The position numbers and the translations under genes were made by a program. Of a stretch of DNA of 64,000 nt, positions 1 through 12,800 are shown piece by piece. The stretch comes from Spinacia oleracea (lineage: Eukaryota; Streptophyta; Magnoliopsida; Caryophyllales; Amaranthaceae). The stretch is from positions 25,597,449-25,661,448 of the forward strand of contig NC_079491.1 in NCBI RefSeq assembly GCF_020520425.1, given 5' to 3'. Position 1 is the stretch's first letter; each line of letters opens with the position of its first letter. The notes under the pieces were generated by a model. It made no database searches. It saw only the letters and a program-made list of their open reading frames with translations, and had not been told where the DNA came from.

Positions 1-488
1 GTGTTGTTGCTTCCACGCACTCGCGCCCATGGTCCTCGAGTGCTTCGCGCACTCGGCTCATGGGCTGCACTCCGTCTTGCGTATAAATTATCGTCCGACA
101 TTTTATTCATCGTGTCGTGCGATACGATCTAACGTCGTACGATACGATTATTCATTTCGCCTAGCTCACGAATATACACAATACGATATACGATTCCGAT
201 CCAAGGTCATATCATATAATTATGTTTTTCTGAACTATTTTCCCGAAAAGCTATTAAATGAATTTCCGATTCATTTAATCTGATGATCTGTTACATGCCA
301 ATGGTGTGACCTTATAGGTTCAGTCCAAAGTAAGTTGTGAGCCTAATTAGGATTAGAACTCACTCATCGGAAGCATTGCTCCAGCCAGCTATTCCGACCA
401 TATCATCTCACTGAATTAATTGTTCGTAATTAATCTTAACCTTTGGTATTGGACCAATGCACCTTGGGTGAAGGACATATTTCCTTCA
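1..488. mobile_element. Terminal part of an LTR from an unidentified retrotransposon, cut by the window edge
   Basis: The segment ends at 469-488 in a near-perfect palindrome, TGAAGGACATATTTCCTTCA, with the CA end expected of an LTR. Immediately after it the sequence becomes homologous to the end of the LTR at 59223-60842 (GTAAGAAAAGG, then TATAAACCC). I infer that a second LTR element, or its solo LTR, inserted into the 5' LTR of the outer element. Its other end and any internal region lie left of the window, so family and strand cannot be fixed. Terminal inversions of this type occur in several plant Copia LTRs, but that is only a hint. The small ORFs here look like chance. Confidence 0.6.
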
Positions 489-531
489 GTAAGAAAAGGT
501 TATAAACCCTTCTTTTCCGACCCCCCTCACA
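489..531 (+). repeat. Residual 3' tail of the outer element's 5' LTR
   Basis: These 43 bases align with the last 43 bases of the LTR at 59223-60842, with about five differences, and end in CCCCCCTCACA just before the primer-binding site. The rest of this LTR is displaced leftwards by the inserted LTR at 1-488. Confidence 0.65.
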
Positions 532-532
532 G

Positions 533-550
533 TGGCGACTCCACTGGGGA
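533..550 (+). promoter_or_regulatory. Primer-binding site of the outer Gypsy element
   Basis: TGGCGACTCCACTGGGGA lies one base after the LTR end CTCACA. The identical 18-mer lies one base after the 5' LTR of the minus-strand element (13653-13636), so it is a shared functional site. It starts with TGG, the complement of a tRNA CCA end. I do not assert which tRNA it uses. Confidence 0.8.
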
Positions 551-2224
551 GTTTATTGAAATACTCGTGCAAGTACTAAGGGGATCTAGCCCAAGGGAAA
601 AACCTACCGCTACGCTGCTTTTATTTCCTTATTAAGTTGGGACGGCCTGAAATTTCAATGTATACAAATAAACCGTACCGAACCGCTCTGAATTCTAGCT
701 CCCGTGGCATGTTTCATCTCGGAAGTTGGGACTAAGGACACCTACTAGTCCCGAGGGTGCACGCGCGTCGGATGTTGTCCACTCGACAGTCCGCATTATA
801 ACACATCCACCAAAATCAAATCTCTTATGTCATAGGTCCATTCTCGATACGCGCCACTCCGGCGTTTATTGGATAGGGCTTGAAAAAATTTGTCATAAAC
901 CCGGCTACTTCGACAAAGAGCCTGTCTGGGCATTGGAGATCGATAGGTTTGATACCTTTTTGACACCCAAGCCTATTATTGAACATAGAGATTTACATAA
1001 AATTAAATACGCATATTTAAATTCCGCAAAATCATGGTCGTTGTTAGTTTCATGTAGAAATCATGTGTTATGTGTGAAACTAATTAACCAGACGCAAAGT
1101 TTAAGGTCAACGATATTATAAAAGTTAATAAAAATGATTAAAACGTAGAAAAATAAATAGTTAGCTGCGAATCGATTAAAAACAAAAATAATTTGCCTAA
1201 GGTCGGAACTGCGCGCAAAAATCTCTCACACCAGACCGATTAGCGCAATAGAGTTCTAGCGCACATTGCAGCGGAAGAACTCTTTTCGCGTATGGCATGT
1301 ATATTCTAATGCATATAAACAAAGGTGAACCTTATAAGGGCGTGAAAAATTTGCCACGCCAGTAGGCCAGCGCAATATATCTCTTGCGCACAACGATGTG
1401 CGGGAAAATCTCTTTACGCACAGCGCCGCACGCGAAATGTTATTAACGCACACTTTAACTTTACCAAAATTAATTTTGTATGTTTACGAAGTAAAAAAAA
1501 ATATGTTCATGCAATTAATTCAAACGACCGAAACACATTCGTGCTAAACGATACGCTGGTTTAGTTAAAAATGTCCACCAAAAAAAAATTCCAAATTCAA
1601 AATTGCGCCAAAGGCGCTTTTTTGGAATTAAGTTAATCAAACGAGTAATGAAATTGATCCAAATATCATTTACAAATTACCCCAAAAGTTAACATGCACA
1701 ATTATACTTTCGTGTCGGAACGCTGAATGTTTGAGTGCACATACGCTCAAGCAAAGGGCCTGATTCAATAAAATATAAGCTACGGAGAAATTGGAATGAC
1801 CAAAAAATTATAATGTACGAATAAGCAGAAAAAAGACCAGCAGGCGCAAGATTCCCCTTGCGCCCAACAGGCCGGCGTAATAGTATTCATGCGCCTAAAA
1901 TCTAGGCGTGAGAATTCTGTTGCGCCCAAATATGATGCTCTTTTCGTGCTCTGACTTCCTAAAGCATACACAATAATTAAAATCGATTCGTAAGTCGCTA
2001 TTAGCCTCTTAATAACACTAATGTGCAACCTAATACCGTCATGCTAACAAAATAATTTTAACATTCACGAAGCAAAGAAATAAAGGAAAAGTTTTCGAAA
2101 ACATTTTCATAAAAGAAAGGATCCCTAGTCTAGACTAAGTTCTGCCCAAATACATAGGACCCGTTCTACTACTTGGCATTGTTCTGCAAACCAACGACTA
2201 TCGCGTCTCGAACCCTTCACCCCA
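551..2224 (+). other. Non-coding leader of the outer element
   Basis: The first 230 bases are homologous to the corresponding leader of the minus-strand element (complement of about 13230-13635), for example TACTCGTGC, then AAGTTGGGACG, then GAGTTGGGACTAAGGA. The remainder is AT-rich with scattered GC-rich modules of the GCGCAAGA type (about 1215, 1360-1440, 1840-1925). The ORFs at 726-1121, 1256-1453 and 1780-2028 have no recognisable domain and look like chance. Confidence 0.55.
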
Positions 2225-4266
2225 GTGCAAGAGTCAGCAACACCAATCTCAGTTCATCATTCTCCTTTTCCAGGGTCTCCAGTCTTCCAACCTCAATTTG
2301 ATCCTACACCAACTATATTTATGTCGCTTGATGATGTGCAAGACCAGCTGGCAAAAATGGCTCTCGCCATGGAGCAGTTACGTTTGGAAAATCAATCCCT
2401 GGAAGCCCAACAAGTCCAAAATGAGCTAGATAACAAATAGAAGATCGAGAAAATGGTTCTTCAACATACCATGGGAAGGAAATACTTCTCACTCGATCCA
2501 AAACCCATTTGTGGAAAACTACTAAAAAAGTTCAATTCATTGGACTTACCAAAGTTTAAGGCAACGGATAACCCCCGGAACTACCTCTTAAACTTTGTAA
2601 TTGCCATGAACCGCAAAGGCGTGGACAAGTCAATGTACTTACCCGCCTTCCCTATTTCCATGGAACCAACTCCATTTCGATGGTTTTACCACCAGGACCC
2701 CAAAACCTTCCCCACTTGGGAGGACTTTGTTAACATCTTCATCCAGCAATACTCGTCAAACATGGACTTCCAAGTAACCATGCGCGAGTTAGAAGTTCTT
2801 TCTCAAAAGAAGAATGAAGGTTTCATGACCTACTTCGCTCCATGGAGAGACCAGGCGGCCCAGCTAATCTAAAGACCTCCTGATCTGAGCTAGTCTAAAA
2901 GTTCATTGACAACTTGGAACCAGCATAAAAACAGCACGTTAGATATTTGAGATTGGATTCCTTCAAATGAATTTATGATGTAGGTATCAAGATAGAGGAT
3001 GACCTCTTCAAAAATACCCAAGCTAACGCTGCTAAGCCTACATACGCGCCTAGAAATAACGCGTACTGAAAGGGTGAGTCTTCCCAAGCACAGGAAGTTC
3101 ATGCCATTGAGGAAAATCTTCCTCGAAAGACCCCAAGATGGACCAGGGATAGAAAGTTTACCCCACTCGGGTCAACTCTTACTCAAGCCTATGAAAGGCT
3201 AGTCTCCCAAGGCAAAATGGCTCCAATTGGACCAGGGCGTTACCCCGCAACAAAGAATAGATTCTGGGTTGATGGCACCCACTGCAAATATCACAAGGGC
3301 AATGGTCATGACACTGAGGATTGCTGACACTTAAAGAACACAATCCAAGACATGATATAGGACGAAATAATCCCTCTACTCAACGCTAGCAAACCTAGCA
3401 ACAACAAGAGTCCCTTAGGCTCTTGTCACATTTTCTTAGACTACCCTAAAAGCGCAACATTCGACCCCACGGACTACATAACGCCTCATGGAGAGCCTCT
3501 CGCCACATTGCCCACTTTAGGCATTTCTGGCAAAATATGTGGTATATGGGACGACGATGCTGAAGACGTTTATTTTTTTCAAAGTACAGGCGTAGACTAG
3601 GTCACTGAAACCTGGCACGTGGCATCGTTCTTCGCCCCTCCCTCGGAAGAAACCGAGGTAGCTAATCTAACCCGGTCTGAAAAGGTATACCGGCCAGACA
3701 TCCAACCGCCTCCCGCGAATGATGTTCCCGTTCGACAAACTTCTGAAAACACACAGCCCACTACCGTAGCTGAAGTTATTGAAAATTCGGTCTTGAAGAA
3801 ACTCAAAAGGACCAAAGCGGAAATCACCATTTGGGACTTCATGAGTACTTCGAAAGAGCACGTGAAAAGTTAATCCGCTGGTTGGATCAGATTTCGCTTC
3901 CCACTGACATCTCACTAGATTCATTGGTAAACCATATGCCTAGTGACATTGAAGAACGGGCTATAGTCTTTACTACGAAAGACTTACCCAAAGAAGGGAG
4001 TGCTCAGAACAATGCACTCTACCTAGTGGTCGGACGCAAAGGTCAAAACATCCCACTAGGACTCGTAGACAATGGATCGGCCGTAAATGTTTTCCATCTA
4101 CTAACCATTCAATTCTTGGTATTTGATAGCAGTGATTTTCGGCTTTCAACCCAAGGTATACGAGCCTATGACAACTCTAAAAGACCAGTGCTTGGAAAAA
4201 TCGATCTCACCATTTAAACTGGGACTTTAGCACGGACTACAGAATTTCAGATAGTGGAAATCAAAC
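2225..4266 (+). pseudogene. Degenerate gag-protease reading frame of the outer Gypsy element (5' part)
   Basis: A retrotransposon gag core is readable at 2453-2872 (PTPFRWFYHQ, then FVNIFIQQYSSNMDF). It follows a short N-terminal coiled stretch at 2225-2440 that ends in a TAG stop. Further downstream, at about 3280-3330, the gag C-terminal motif CKYHKGNGHDTEDC is followed directly by a stop codon. At 4000-4100 an aspartic-protease core reads GLVDNGSAVNVF, where many retropepsins have DTG or DSG. Multiple stops and frame changes show the gene is dead. The frame is interrupted at 4266 by the minus-strand Tat-like element and resumes at 39863. The gag and protease order and the layout resemble Tat/Ogre-lineage elements; the lineage is inferred from motifs without a search. 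Confidence 0.75.
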
Positions 4267-5745
4267 TGTGAGGGGGTCGAAAAAGCACGAGGCTAATGCG
4301 TGACCTCGTCCCTCGTGGGTGTGACGCTTCTTTTTGTCAAATCAAGTGTAATTGGATTTCCTGTGAGTTTACACCCAATTGACTAGTAATATAGGAGTCG
4401 CCATTCAGTTTTTAACGACAATGAGAAAAACTGACAAAACCCGGTTATCGTGACATAAAGGGAGTACAATTATGTTTGACCACGACGGCCGTAGGTTCCC
4501 TTGTGATCCCTGGTGGTGGGGATCGCTCAACGTACACCCGCAGGGTAGAGATTGAGGGTTCTGGGGACTGTAACTACCGAGAGGAGTACTCGCTCTTCGA
4601 TAACTCCAGAGGCAGGATATCCTTACTAGCTCAGCATAAATAATTGAAGGGACATGCGTTAGCTATTAAACTGATTTGAGTTGATTTTAACAATATTCAA
4701 CATATAGTACTAGATCGAGCGTGGTTATCTGATTTAGATTGTTTTAAGGGACCTAGCATGATAAGCCAATTTCCCAAAAATATCATATTTATTAGGCGTG
4801 ATCGAACAATCAGATTTTATTTAGTTTAATAGTTCATAAAAGGGCGAGAAAAGCAATTAAACCATGGAAAAGGCACACATTACGACGCACCCTTGAGAGG
4901 TGCCTCACGGTTCTCAGAAAACTAACCACTTTGACTTTGCTATTTCTCCTTTTATTTAACGAATCTCAAATTATGGGACGGGATACGTTCTGTTCGATTT
5001 ATGGATCGATTGCGACAGAACACGTGATCGGTTTTGCAGCGTGAGGCTTACGCTTAGGGGTTTAGAATCAATACTCAGAATAATAATTGTATGTTGTTCT
5101 TTTTTCACGTCGAACTTAGGGGTCTATTTATAGGAAAGAGTAGCGTAGAAAGATAGATTTTCAGGAATTTGAATACGAAACGGATGAGGAAAAGAATCCG
5201 TCCCAGGTATTTTCGGCGCTCAGCTCTTGGCGCCAAAGATTTCGGCGCCCAGGGCTGGGCGTTGAAAATAGGGTCTGGGCAGAATTCTTTGTCAGATTGG
5301 ACTCTAGAGTACGGAGTCCATTAAGACACTTAATCCGAGTTATTTGGGCGTATTAACCTTGTGACGGAATGCGTCTGGGCCCGTTACGAACTCTAGGCTC
5401 GTTAGGATTTTAATTAATACGTGACTCTTATTTTCGAATCATATTAGGAATAGGATTCTCTCGTAATCTCTATCTCATTTAGGGTTTATGTTGGAGTGCA
5501 ACACCTAATTCTGACAGGTTTCTATCTTTTATGACTTGCCACTTTTAACAACTACCCATTACGGCAGTTACTATTTTTAGCAGGTTTCCATAAATAGCAG
5601 GTTTCTATAAATAGTAGGTTTCAGATGAAATGAAAAGGGGAATTGAGATTCGTTATTTTATAGGAGATGCGTTGTCAAGTGGAGATTTATGTTTTCATCA
5701 TCGAACCTTCCCTTTCGTGAATGGGGACAAAAGTAGGTGTCTACA
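4267..5745 (-). repeat. Intact 3' LTR of the non-autonomous Tat-like element
   Basis: This is a 1479-bp LTR with TG/CA ends on the minus strand. The second copy is split at 13655-14440 and 39159-39857. A TATA box (TATAAATA, minus strand) lies at 5125-5132. A pair of GC-rich hairpin modules lies at 5215-5269. It has no coding content. Confidence 0.88.
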
Positions 5746-5765
5746 GTTAGCCCCACTTTGACTGA
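5746..5765 (-). promoter_or_regulatory. Polypurine tract of the Tat-like element
   Basis: On the minus strand the run AAAGTGGGGCTAAC abuts the LTR start TGTAGACACC. The outer element has the almost identical AAAGTGGGGGCTAAC before its 3' LTR at 59223. Position and purine content identify it as the plus-strand primer. Confidence 0.75.
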
Positions 5766-6164
5766 GTCTTGGAGTAAGACGATGGTCAAAGTATTAGACG
5801 GAGTGCGTCGCACAAGCCGTGGTGACTTGTTTTGGCGAGGGTCTCACGAGCCCCCGAGTGATAACATTTGACTTAAGGGTCATCACTTGAAGTGTCGACA
5901 TATCCCTCACGTGTCATTGGGATTTGTCAAAGGATAGTATAGAAACTTCCTCACTTTGTCATTGGAAGGATCTAAAGGTGCGCAGAAACTCCCTCACTTT
6001 GTCATTGGGAGTAGCTACAGATGTTTTCGAAATCAAAGCTATAAAGTGTAATTGGGCCTGGCCAAGCCCAACCACGAGGTAAAAATGTTTTTAAAGATTC
6101 TCATTTTCAGGGTTAGCTAAACGAGAAAACCCCCTTGTTTTTATGGGACATAAAACGAAGGAAA

Positions 6165-6475
6165 ATCCAGCACATCGTTCTTTTTTGGAAAAAAACGGAA
6201 AACCAATCTTTGGAAAAAGGGAAAGCTACTCATATCGTTCTTTTTTGGAAAAACGGAAAACCAAAAGCTACTCACATCGTTCTTTTTTGGAAAAACGGAA
6301 AACCAAAAGCTACTCACATCGTTCTTTTTTGGAAAAATGGAAAACCAAAAGCTACTCACATCGTTCTTTTTGGAAAAACGGAAAACCAAAAGCTACTCAC
6401 ATCGTTCTTTTTGGAAAAACGGAAAACCAAAAGCTACTCACATCGTTTTTGGGAAAAACGGAAAACCAAAAAAAG
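6165..6475. repeat. Tandem repeat with a 42-bp unit
   Basis: About seven tandem copies of a unit built from CATCGTTCTTTTTTGG, AAAAACGG and AAAACCAAAAGC. The unit is 42 bp, a multiple of three, so several frames stay open and give false repetitive ORFs on both strands. The array sits about 0.4 kb inside the polypurine tract. The outer element has a different tandem array (58320-58920) in the matching place. Confidence 0.85.
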
Positions 6476-6489
6476 TTATCGCTGCAGCG

Positions 6490-6870
6490 ACTAAGGACCT
6501 GCGCGGTTAGTGACGTAGACCCCGCCGGCTAAAGATGGCGAGCCTGTCCGCTAAGGGTGGACACCCCGTCCGATAGAAGTGGACGAATCTGTTTTTGAAA
6601 TTTGTTTGTGCTTTTTTGAAAATAAGGACCTACGCGGTTTGTGACGTAAACCCCGCCGGCTAAAGATGGCGAGCCACTTTCATTTGTTTTTTGAAGATTC
6701 TATTTTTCGAAAACTGAGGACCTGCGCGGCTAGTGATGCAGACCCCGCCCGCTGAGGGTGGGCGAGCCCTGTCCGCTGAGGGTGGACGTCCCTGAATTCG
6801 TTTTTTCGATTTGGGAACTCGCGTGGTTCGTGACGCGATCTTGCCAACTGAAGATGGGCAAGTTCCTATT
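6490..6870. repeat. Four diverged copies of a GACCTGCGCGG... module
   Basis: Copies start near 6497, 6627, 6719 and 6825. Each has a core like GACCTGCGCGG, then GTGACG, then CCCCGCCGGCTAAAG, then GATGGCGAGCC. Parts of the unit also repeat as short steps (GTCCGCT with GGGTGGAC). They are diverged and unevenly spaced, unlike the 42-bp array next to them. No coding role is apparent. Confidence 0.65.
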
Positions 6871-9800
6871 TTTTTGTTCTTTGTGATTTCTTTTGAGAAT
6901 TTCTTTTTATTCATTCTTGTAGGAGCGAATTCTTTCGAGGGATGCTCGGATTTAGTTGTAACCTGAATGTGGGTTGGCAACGTGCTTAGACGGACCATTG
7001 TCTTGTGGTCATCTTCCTTCATGGTTTTGAGCTAGTCCTTACGGCTCAATTTTGCCACTACCTGGGTCCTTGATTGGGGGACCATGTATAAGTATCAACG
7101 GCGACCTTTGTCTTGAGGTTGTAAACCGGTTCTTTTTCTTTTGAGATTATCCAAACACGGGACTTTGTACAGCGTAGTCTGGGAATATTGTTTTAACTTT
7201 GCATACTTTTTTTTTGAAATATATATTTTCTTTCGAGCCCCCAAGCATTCATGCTTGACGGTCATTTCTTGTCAAAGAGGTTCCTTGGGGATACGCATTT
7301 TGTAATGTCCTTGATCGTGTTTTGGGATCGTGCTCGTAAGTGCGAGCGATTTTTATAGTGGTATGCTATTCTTAACAAAGTCGTGAGGTGCGACTTTCAG
7401 TAAGGAAATCGGTAATTTTTGAGTCGAATGGATGCGGCAGGGCCCAACAGAAGTTAGGGCCTTTTTTGAGCCTGGGTTCATTTTCGGCACCCAGGCCTAG
7501 GCGTTGAGATAATTCACGCCCAGGTGGGGCGTTAAAAATGTTGTTTGGGCTGGTCTTTTGATGACACAGTTGGAAGTTCTATGTATTCTCTTCTCTTTTG
7601 TTTTCTCTTTATAACGTGATGATTTTCTTGAGAAGCTGTAGCCGATTGGTGGACTACGGTGCTTGTCGTTTTGGGGCGATTATTTTAAGGAACTGTTGCT
7701 CTTAAGGCGTACAGTTATTGCGATAGTTGGGCGAGTCTATATGGCCCGAGGAACATACCTTGAGGCGTAAGACTTTGACCGCTCTTGTTGTTGTATATTT
7801 TTCCTTTTGAACGCGTTCGTGAATGTTCGATACTTAGAATGATGATATGTATGTGCGAACGAGCGTTCATAGAATGGCCGTTGTGTGCGGTCCATTAATC
7901 AGTTTGCTTGAATCATTTTTTTTTTGAGCAATGACTGATTTTGAATAGTTTGCTTAGAAGCTTGATAGGGTTCAGGCCCATTCATGAAGTGGGCTCAAGC
8001 ATCGTGCCCTTTCGTTTGTTCAAACATTTGCTTCGAGATTTTTTATTTTGCTATGGTTGTTCGTAGCTTGGAGCCCCCAAGTATGCATGTTGGGATGCTT
8101 CATTTTGGCGTACGATTTTCGTAGGTTCTTTCGAGAAAGATGCCTTGGGGTTTCGCTCGTGTAGGTGCGAGCTATCCCTTCCGTGGTAGGTAATGTTTTG
8201 CTACCTTTAATCCTTAATGTAGAAGTCGTGTGGCTTGCATTTGGGCGATAAGTAGTCTTTGCCTCTTACTCTTGGTCGTGCTTGCATTAGTGCAATGTGC
8301 CTTATTCTCTTTTTTAGACTTGTACTGTGGGATGGTTAAACTCATGGTGCGACGTAGGCTTGTGTGGCCTAACGGCGTGTCTTAGAACATTCCTCCAGGT
8401 GTTGGGATATCATTATTATTTTCTGCATTGGAGTACTTCATCACGCCTTGTTCAGGTGCTTGAATAAGTGTGGCACCTTCTGCGTGGGTTTGCACGGCTT
8501 ATTACTTCGTTCGATGCGAGGATTCAAAGGTGTTTCTTTCTTATTTTTATATCTGGGCAAAACTTCGCTAGCAGAAAGATTCAGCGCCCATGCTGGGGCG
8601 TTAAAGATATCGGCGCCCAGCTCTGGGCGTTGAAAATGATTTCTGGGTATATTTTGACAGTTCTTATCCTTGATTTTTCTTTCGCTTTTGCGTTGGAACG
8701 ACGTAGACTGTGTAACGGGTGCTTGTAGGGCGAGCGTTATGTGCAGTAGTTTGATCGGAGTTTTGGTGACTCGCGATTTTCAGTTACCCTTGTTAGTGGG
8801 GTGACTTTATATATTCTAAGTAGTGCTTAGAATTTGGGAGGGGTTGTAGCCATTCTAAGGTTCGTTTTACACGATTAAAGCTTAGGATTGTGCCCCAATG
8901 ACGTATGTATAGCATTAGCGTCGAGAATTTGTGGTAAAATCGTCATTTCGAGCACTTTTAGAGTGTTTTTCTCAAGCCCCCAATTATAGCTACGGGATTG
9001 GCTTGGTGTTATGATGCTTTGCTTACGTCTTTATGCATTCATGGTGACATGGATCATGAATAGTTTGAACCAGACTCGTTTAGTGCGAGGTACGTTCGAG
9101 TAGTGATCTGCTACTTCTCTTGTAAATGTCGTATTTATGCGACATTGCCATGGTCAAGGTAGTCACATGTTGAAGTGTGCCTTGACCAAAAGCTAGGTGC
9201 CTTTCTTTACCCATAATCATATTTAGAAATCTTTTTGACTCAGATAAACGCATACTTAACTTAAACCAACGACACTTTATTATGTTCGAAGAAGTCTTTA
9301 AAAATCATTTGAAAATTATTTAAAATCCGAGTCCTACTGTGTACAATCCGAGGTGTCCTAAGTAAGTTTGACTTATAGAAGGGTTCGTACAGGATTACAT
9401 GAGTGAATCAAAATACTGTTACGATTTTTGGAATGCTGTCTAAGGATTTGCTGGAAGCCAAGGTGCAGGCGTCAAGATATTACTTGTGCCCGTTTGGCAT
9501 ATGCTTTTAAGCTTTTAGGGCCATCTTCTCCAGAATTGCGGGAATATTAACCGTTTTCAAATTGACTTAGATTTACTTGGTGTATGTCTCTACAAAAGGT
9601 CAAGGTATACTTAGTTCTTTCCCTAGCTCTTTCATTTCAATTTTAGCTCCCAATTGCTATTATGTCTTCTCATTAATGATGCTTTCAGATTTCAATTTTA
9701 GATGCCCGTGTCATATGTCTGAGTAGGGTGAGCCTTGGTTAAGTGCCAAGTCCTATTGACAATGTCTGATTTTTTTTAAAAAAAAAGGGGATTCGCAAGC

Positions 9801-12800
9801 ATTTGAATTACCATGAACGGGTGCCCTGAGTTCGAAGGAACGATGGGGGGACGTCGTAGAACAATCCTCTTTATTGCAAGCTTACTGCCTTTATTACTTG
9901 TTGGCGATTATGACTGTGTCTGGTGGTGAAAGAAGGTTTTTAAGTGAGTTAGTTTGCTTTAGGGAGGGTCAAGTCGAGTACTTTAGAGGTAATGGACGCT
10001 TGCGCTAGCCCCCATTCAATTGAGGCAGAGCGATCTTTTGAGTCTTGGCTAAGTGCCTAGGAGTGTGAGTGCTCCTTCTGGCAAGGGTACGTGCCTTTAT
10101 TATTTTTCGATGTGTGCTCATTAATTTTGGCATCTTGATGACTTGGATTCTTTCTTTGACTTAAATTTTTCTTTCGACTTGGATTGCAAGTAATTAAATT
10201 TCAATAAGGGACTTTATTTCTTATTCTTGTTATTCTACAGGCTTTAATATTTTTGCAAATTGGTTGGACCGAATCATGGATTGCCTACGTATCCGCCTTA
10301 AATAGATTTAATTTGGAATTAGGTCTTGCGTAGTTCTTAGCCTAGAAAATGGTTTCTTAGAATGCCGATTTTAAACAAGTACGTTCTGAGGTGGAATCAT
10401 ATTATTTGAAACGGTAGAATAAGTGAAGTTTATTATTATTTTAATTTGCTGCCTTGCCGTAAGCCAAAAATTTGTTTTATATTTTTTTTTTGAGTACGTG
10501 TATTTTTTGGTGGTACGTATGTCTGAATACGTGCTGTACCCCCCAAGTGTTCGTTATTGTTCCGTGTATGTGCGGATAAAATGACGAGCACTTCTGGACA
10601 AATTTTAGCAAGCAGAGAGAATCGGCGCCAAGGCTGGGGCGCTAAAGATTTCGGCGCCCAGCTCTGGGCGCTGAAAATGACTTCTGGGCGGATCTTTTTG
10701 GTGCGTTGAATGCTTCTTTTCCTTTTTAGACGAACTTTTAAACGCGCTTTGCAAAGTTCCTTTTTTATTATTTATTACTTTTTTGTACTTTTCATTTGTT
10801 TTCCTTTTTTATTCGTGACTCAAGACGGTTTGAAGGATGGGTTGAATGAGATAGGATAATTTGTATAGGTATTGATCAAGCATGAGGATTACATCCGCTA
10901 GGGCTCACAATTTGCAGCTTCGTGCTAGTGTCACGAGTTTACATCAACCAAGGCCAATGAGTAGCATGGGGACGGCTCAAGGGTATATCAACAGGATGTA
11001 TCCACACAAGTTATATGGTCATTATGCTAATGGTGGTGTAAGAGCAGGTTTTGGAAATAATGGGCATGATGCACGTGTCAATGACCGTACGTGGTTTGTA
11101 GTTGATAACAAGTTCATAAACAAGAGTTGAAGTAATGGTTTCTTGGGTTGTGGAAATGAGAACATGGATGGGTTAAATGAGCTGAACAGGGACCCCAGAG
11201 CGAAGGCGTCTACGAGCATAAGGATTGGAAAGGGTAGACATCGTAGAATTTTATGATTTGGATTGGTTGACTCAATTCTTTTCCTTCGTTTTACTTGTGT
11301 AAATTTCGCACTTTGGGAGGTACGGGCTAAGTATTTCATGGCTCGCTCTTTTCGCTCTCCCTTTTCTCTTTCTATTTTTTTCTTTTTGCTCGGGATTTCT
11401 CCCCAACATAAATCCTTCAATCAATTTTTTTATTTGGGCTAAAAGGTAGATGGTTGTGGTCTTTGAGTCACGAGGCGAGACTGAGTGAGCCTCGTTTGGT
11501 AGGCCTATAGTGGACTTTTAATTGTCTTACTTTGCAAGTGTATTTAGTCGTTTCTTAAAATGTGCAAATAGCGTAGATTCAAAATCTTTTTTTTTTACCT
11601 TATTGAAATTTAACGAAAGAATTACATCGAAAATAATTTTTTACAGTTTTCGGGATTTAATTGGAAGTTGTGATTTAGACTTGAACTTTCATTAATTTTT
11701 CTGATTATAACCCGTGTATGAATATAAGGAGGTGGCCTAGACTCAAAATAATGACGTGGCGTAAGCCTATAATACTTGACCAAGCAACTCTCAGACTTAG
11801 GCTAATTGGACCATAACTTTCGTTGGTTGACACTTCCGATTTTAACCCTTGGGTGTTCATTTGTCATGCGCCATTTTGCTTAATGTTGGCAAGGTAGTTA
11901 GTTGGGGAGATCGAATTTTTATTTTTGCAAGACTAGAATCATTAGTGCGGCTTCTCTCTTAGTGTGTATTGCTTTACCCCCAATGGTAGCCTTATGGTAT
12001 GCCGATTTGGGTATTTTAATGGTTGGTCATGTTGCATTCATGGAAAAATTTTTAGTCCGTACTTAGGAGTATTTAAAGGAACGAGTGGCTCGAGAGGACT
12101 ATGATAGTCGTGACCCAATGTGATCTTGAGCCTTGAGGCCATTAATTTTTTGCTAATGGTATTGACGCCTTAGGTTCACTTTGGGGGTTGTGCGACTATG
12201 GGGGAATGATTTCCAGAATGTGACTGTTTCCATTTTGCAAATACATAACATATTCTTTTTATGGGTGAGAGAGAGTATTGACGCCGTAGACTCTTAGCAA
12301 GGGATGACAATTACATATGGGTGCTTATTGATTTAAATGTTAGGAAGGGAGACTCAATATGGTTTAACCTTTTAACTTGCAGAACGACACCAAGCATTAG
12401 GACCGATTCTATGGATAAGACAACTAAGACTTATGATTTAGATTGTACTTTGGCATAGCCTAGTCTAGACTCGGACTTACTTTTTATTCGAACATTATTT
12501 TTCCTTAAAAACTTCATTTGAACATTATTTTTGAATACTTTGCCCATGTGACATTCATAATTATTAGCATGTTCGGTTTTGATGCCGAGCATTGTCGTCG
12601 TAGGAGACCTAACGACGACACAAAGAGTTATTTATTTTTTATAAGTCGCTTTTAGAATCGAGTGTTTTTCATACGCCCTCGTAGCAAAAAAATTTCACGA
12701 AAAGTTTTTTTTTTTTTGCTTCGTATTTTCTTCATGCGTGGGCACCGAGGCTGCTGTGCCTGGCCAAAAGGCCAGGCAGCAACTTCAGCGCCCAGCAATG

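Noticed and set aside
6135..6532. Overlapping 82-129 aa ORFs on both strands
   Set aside because: They are the 42-bp tandem repeat read in several frames; the unit is a multiple of three and has no codon-level constraint.
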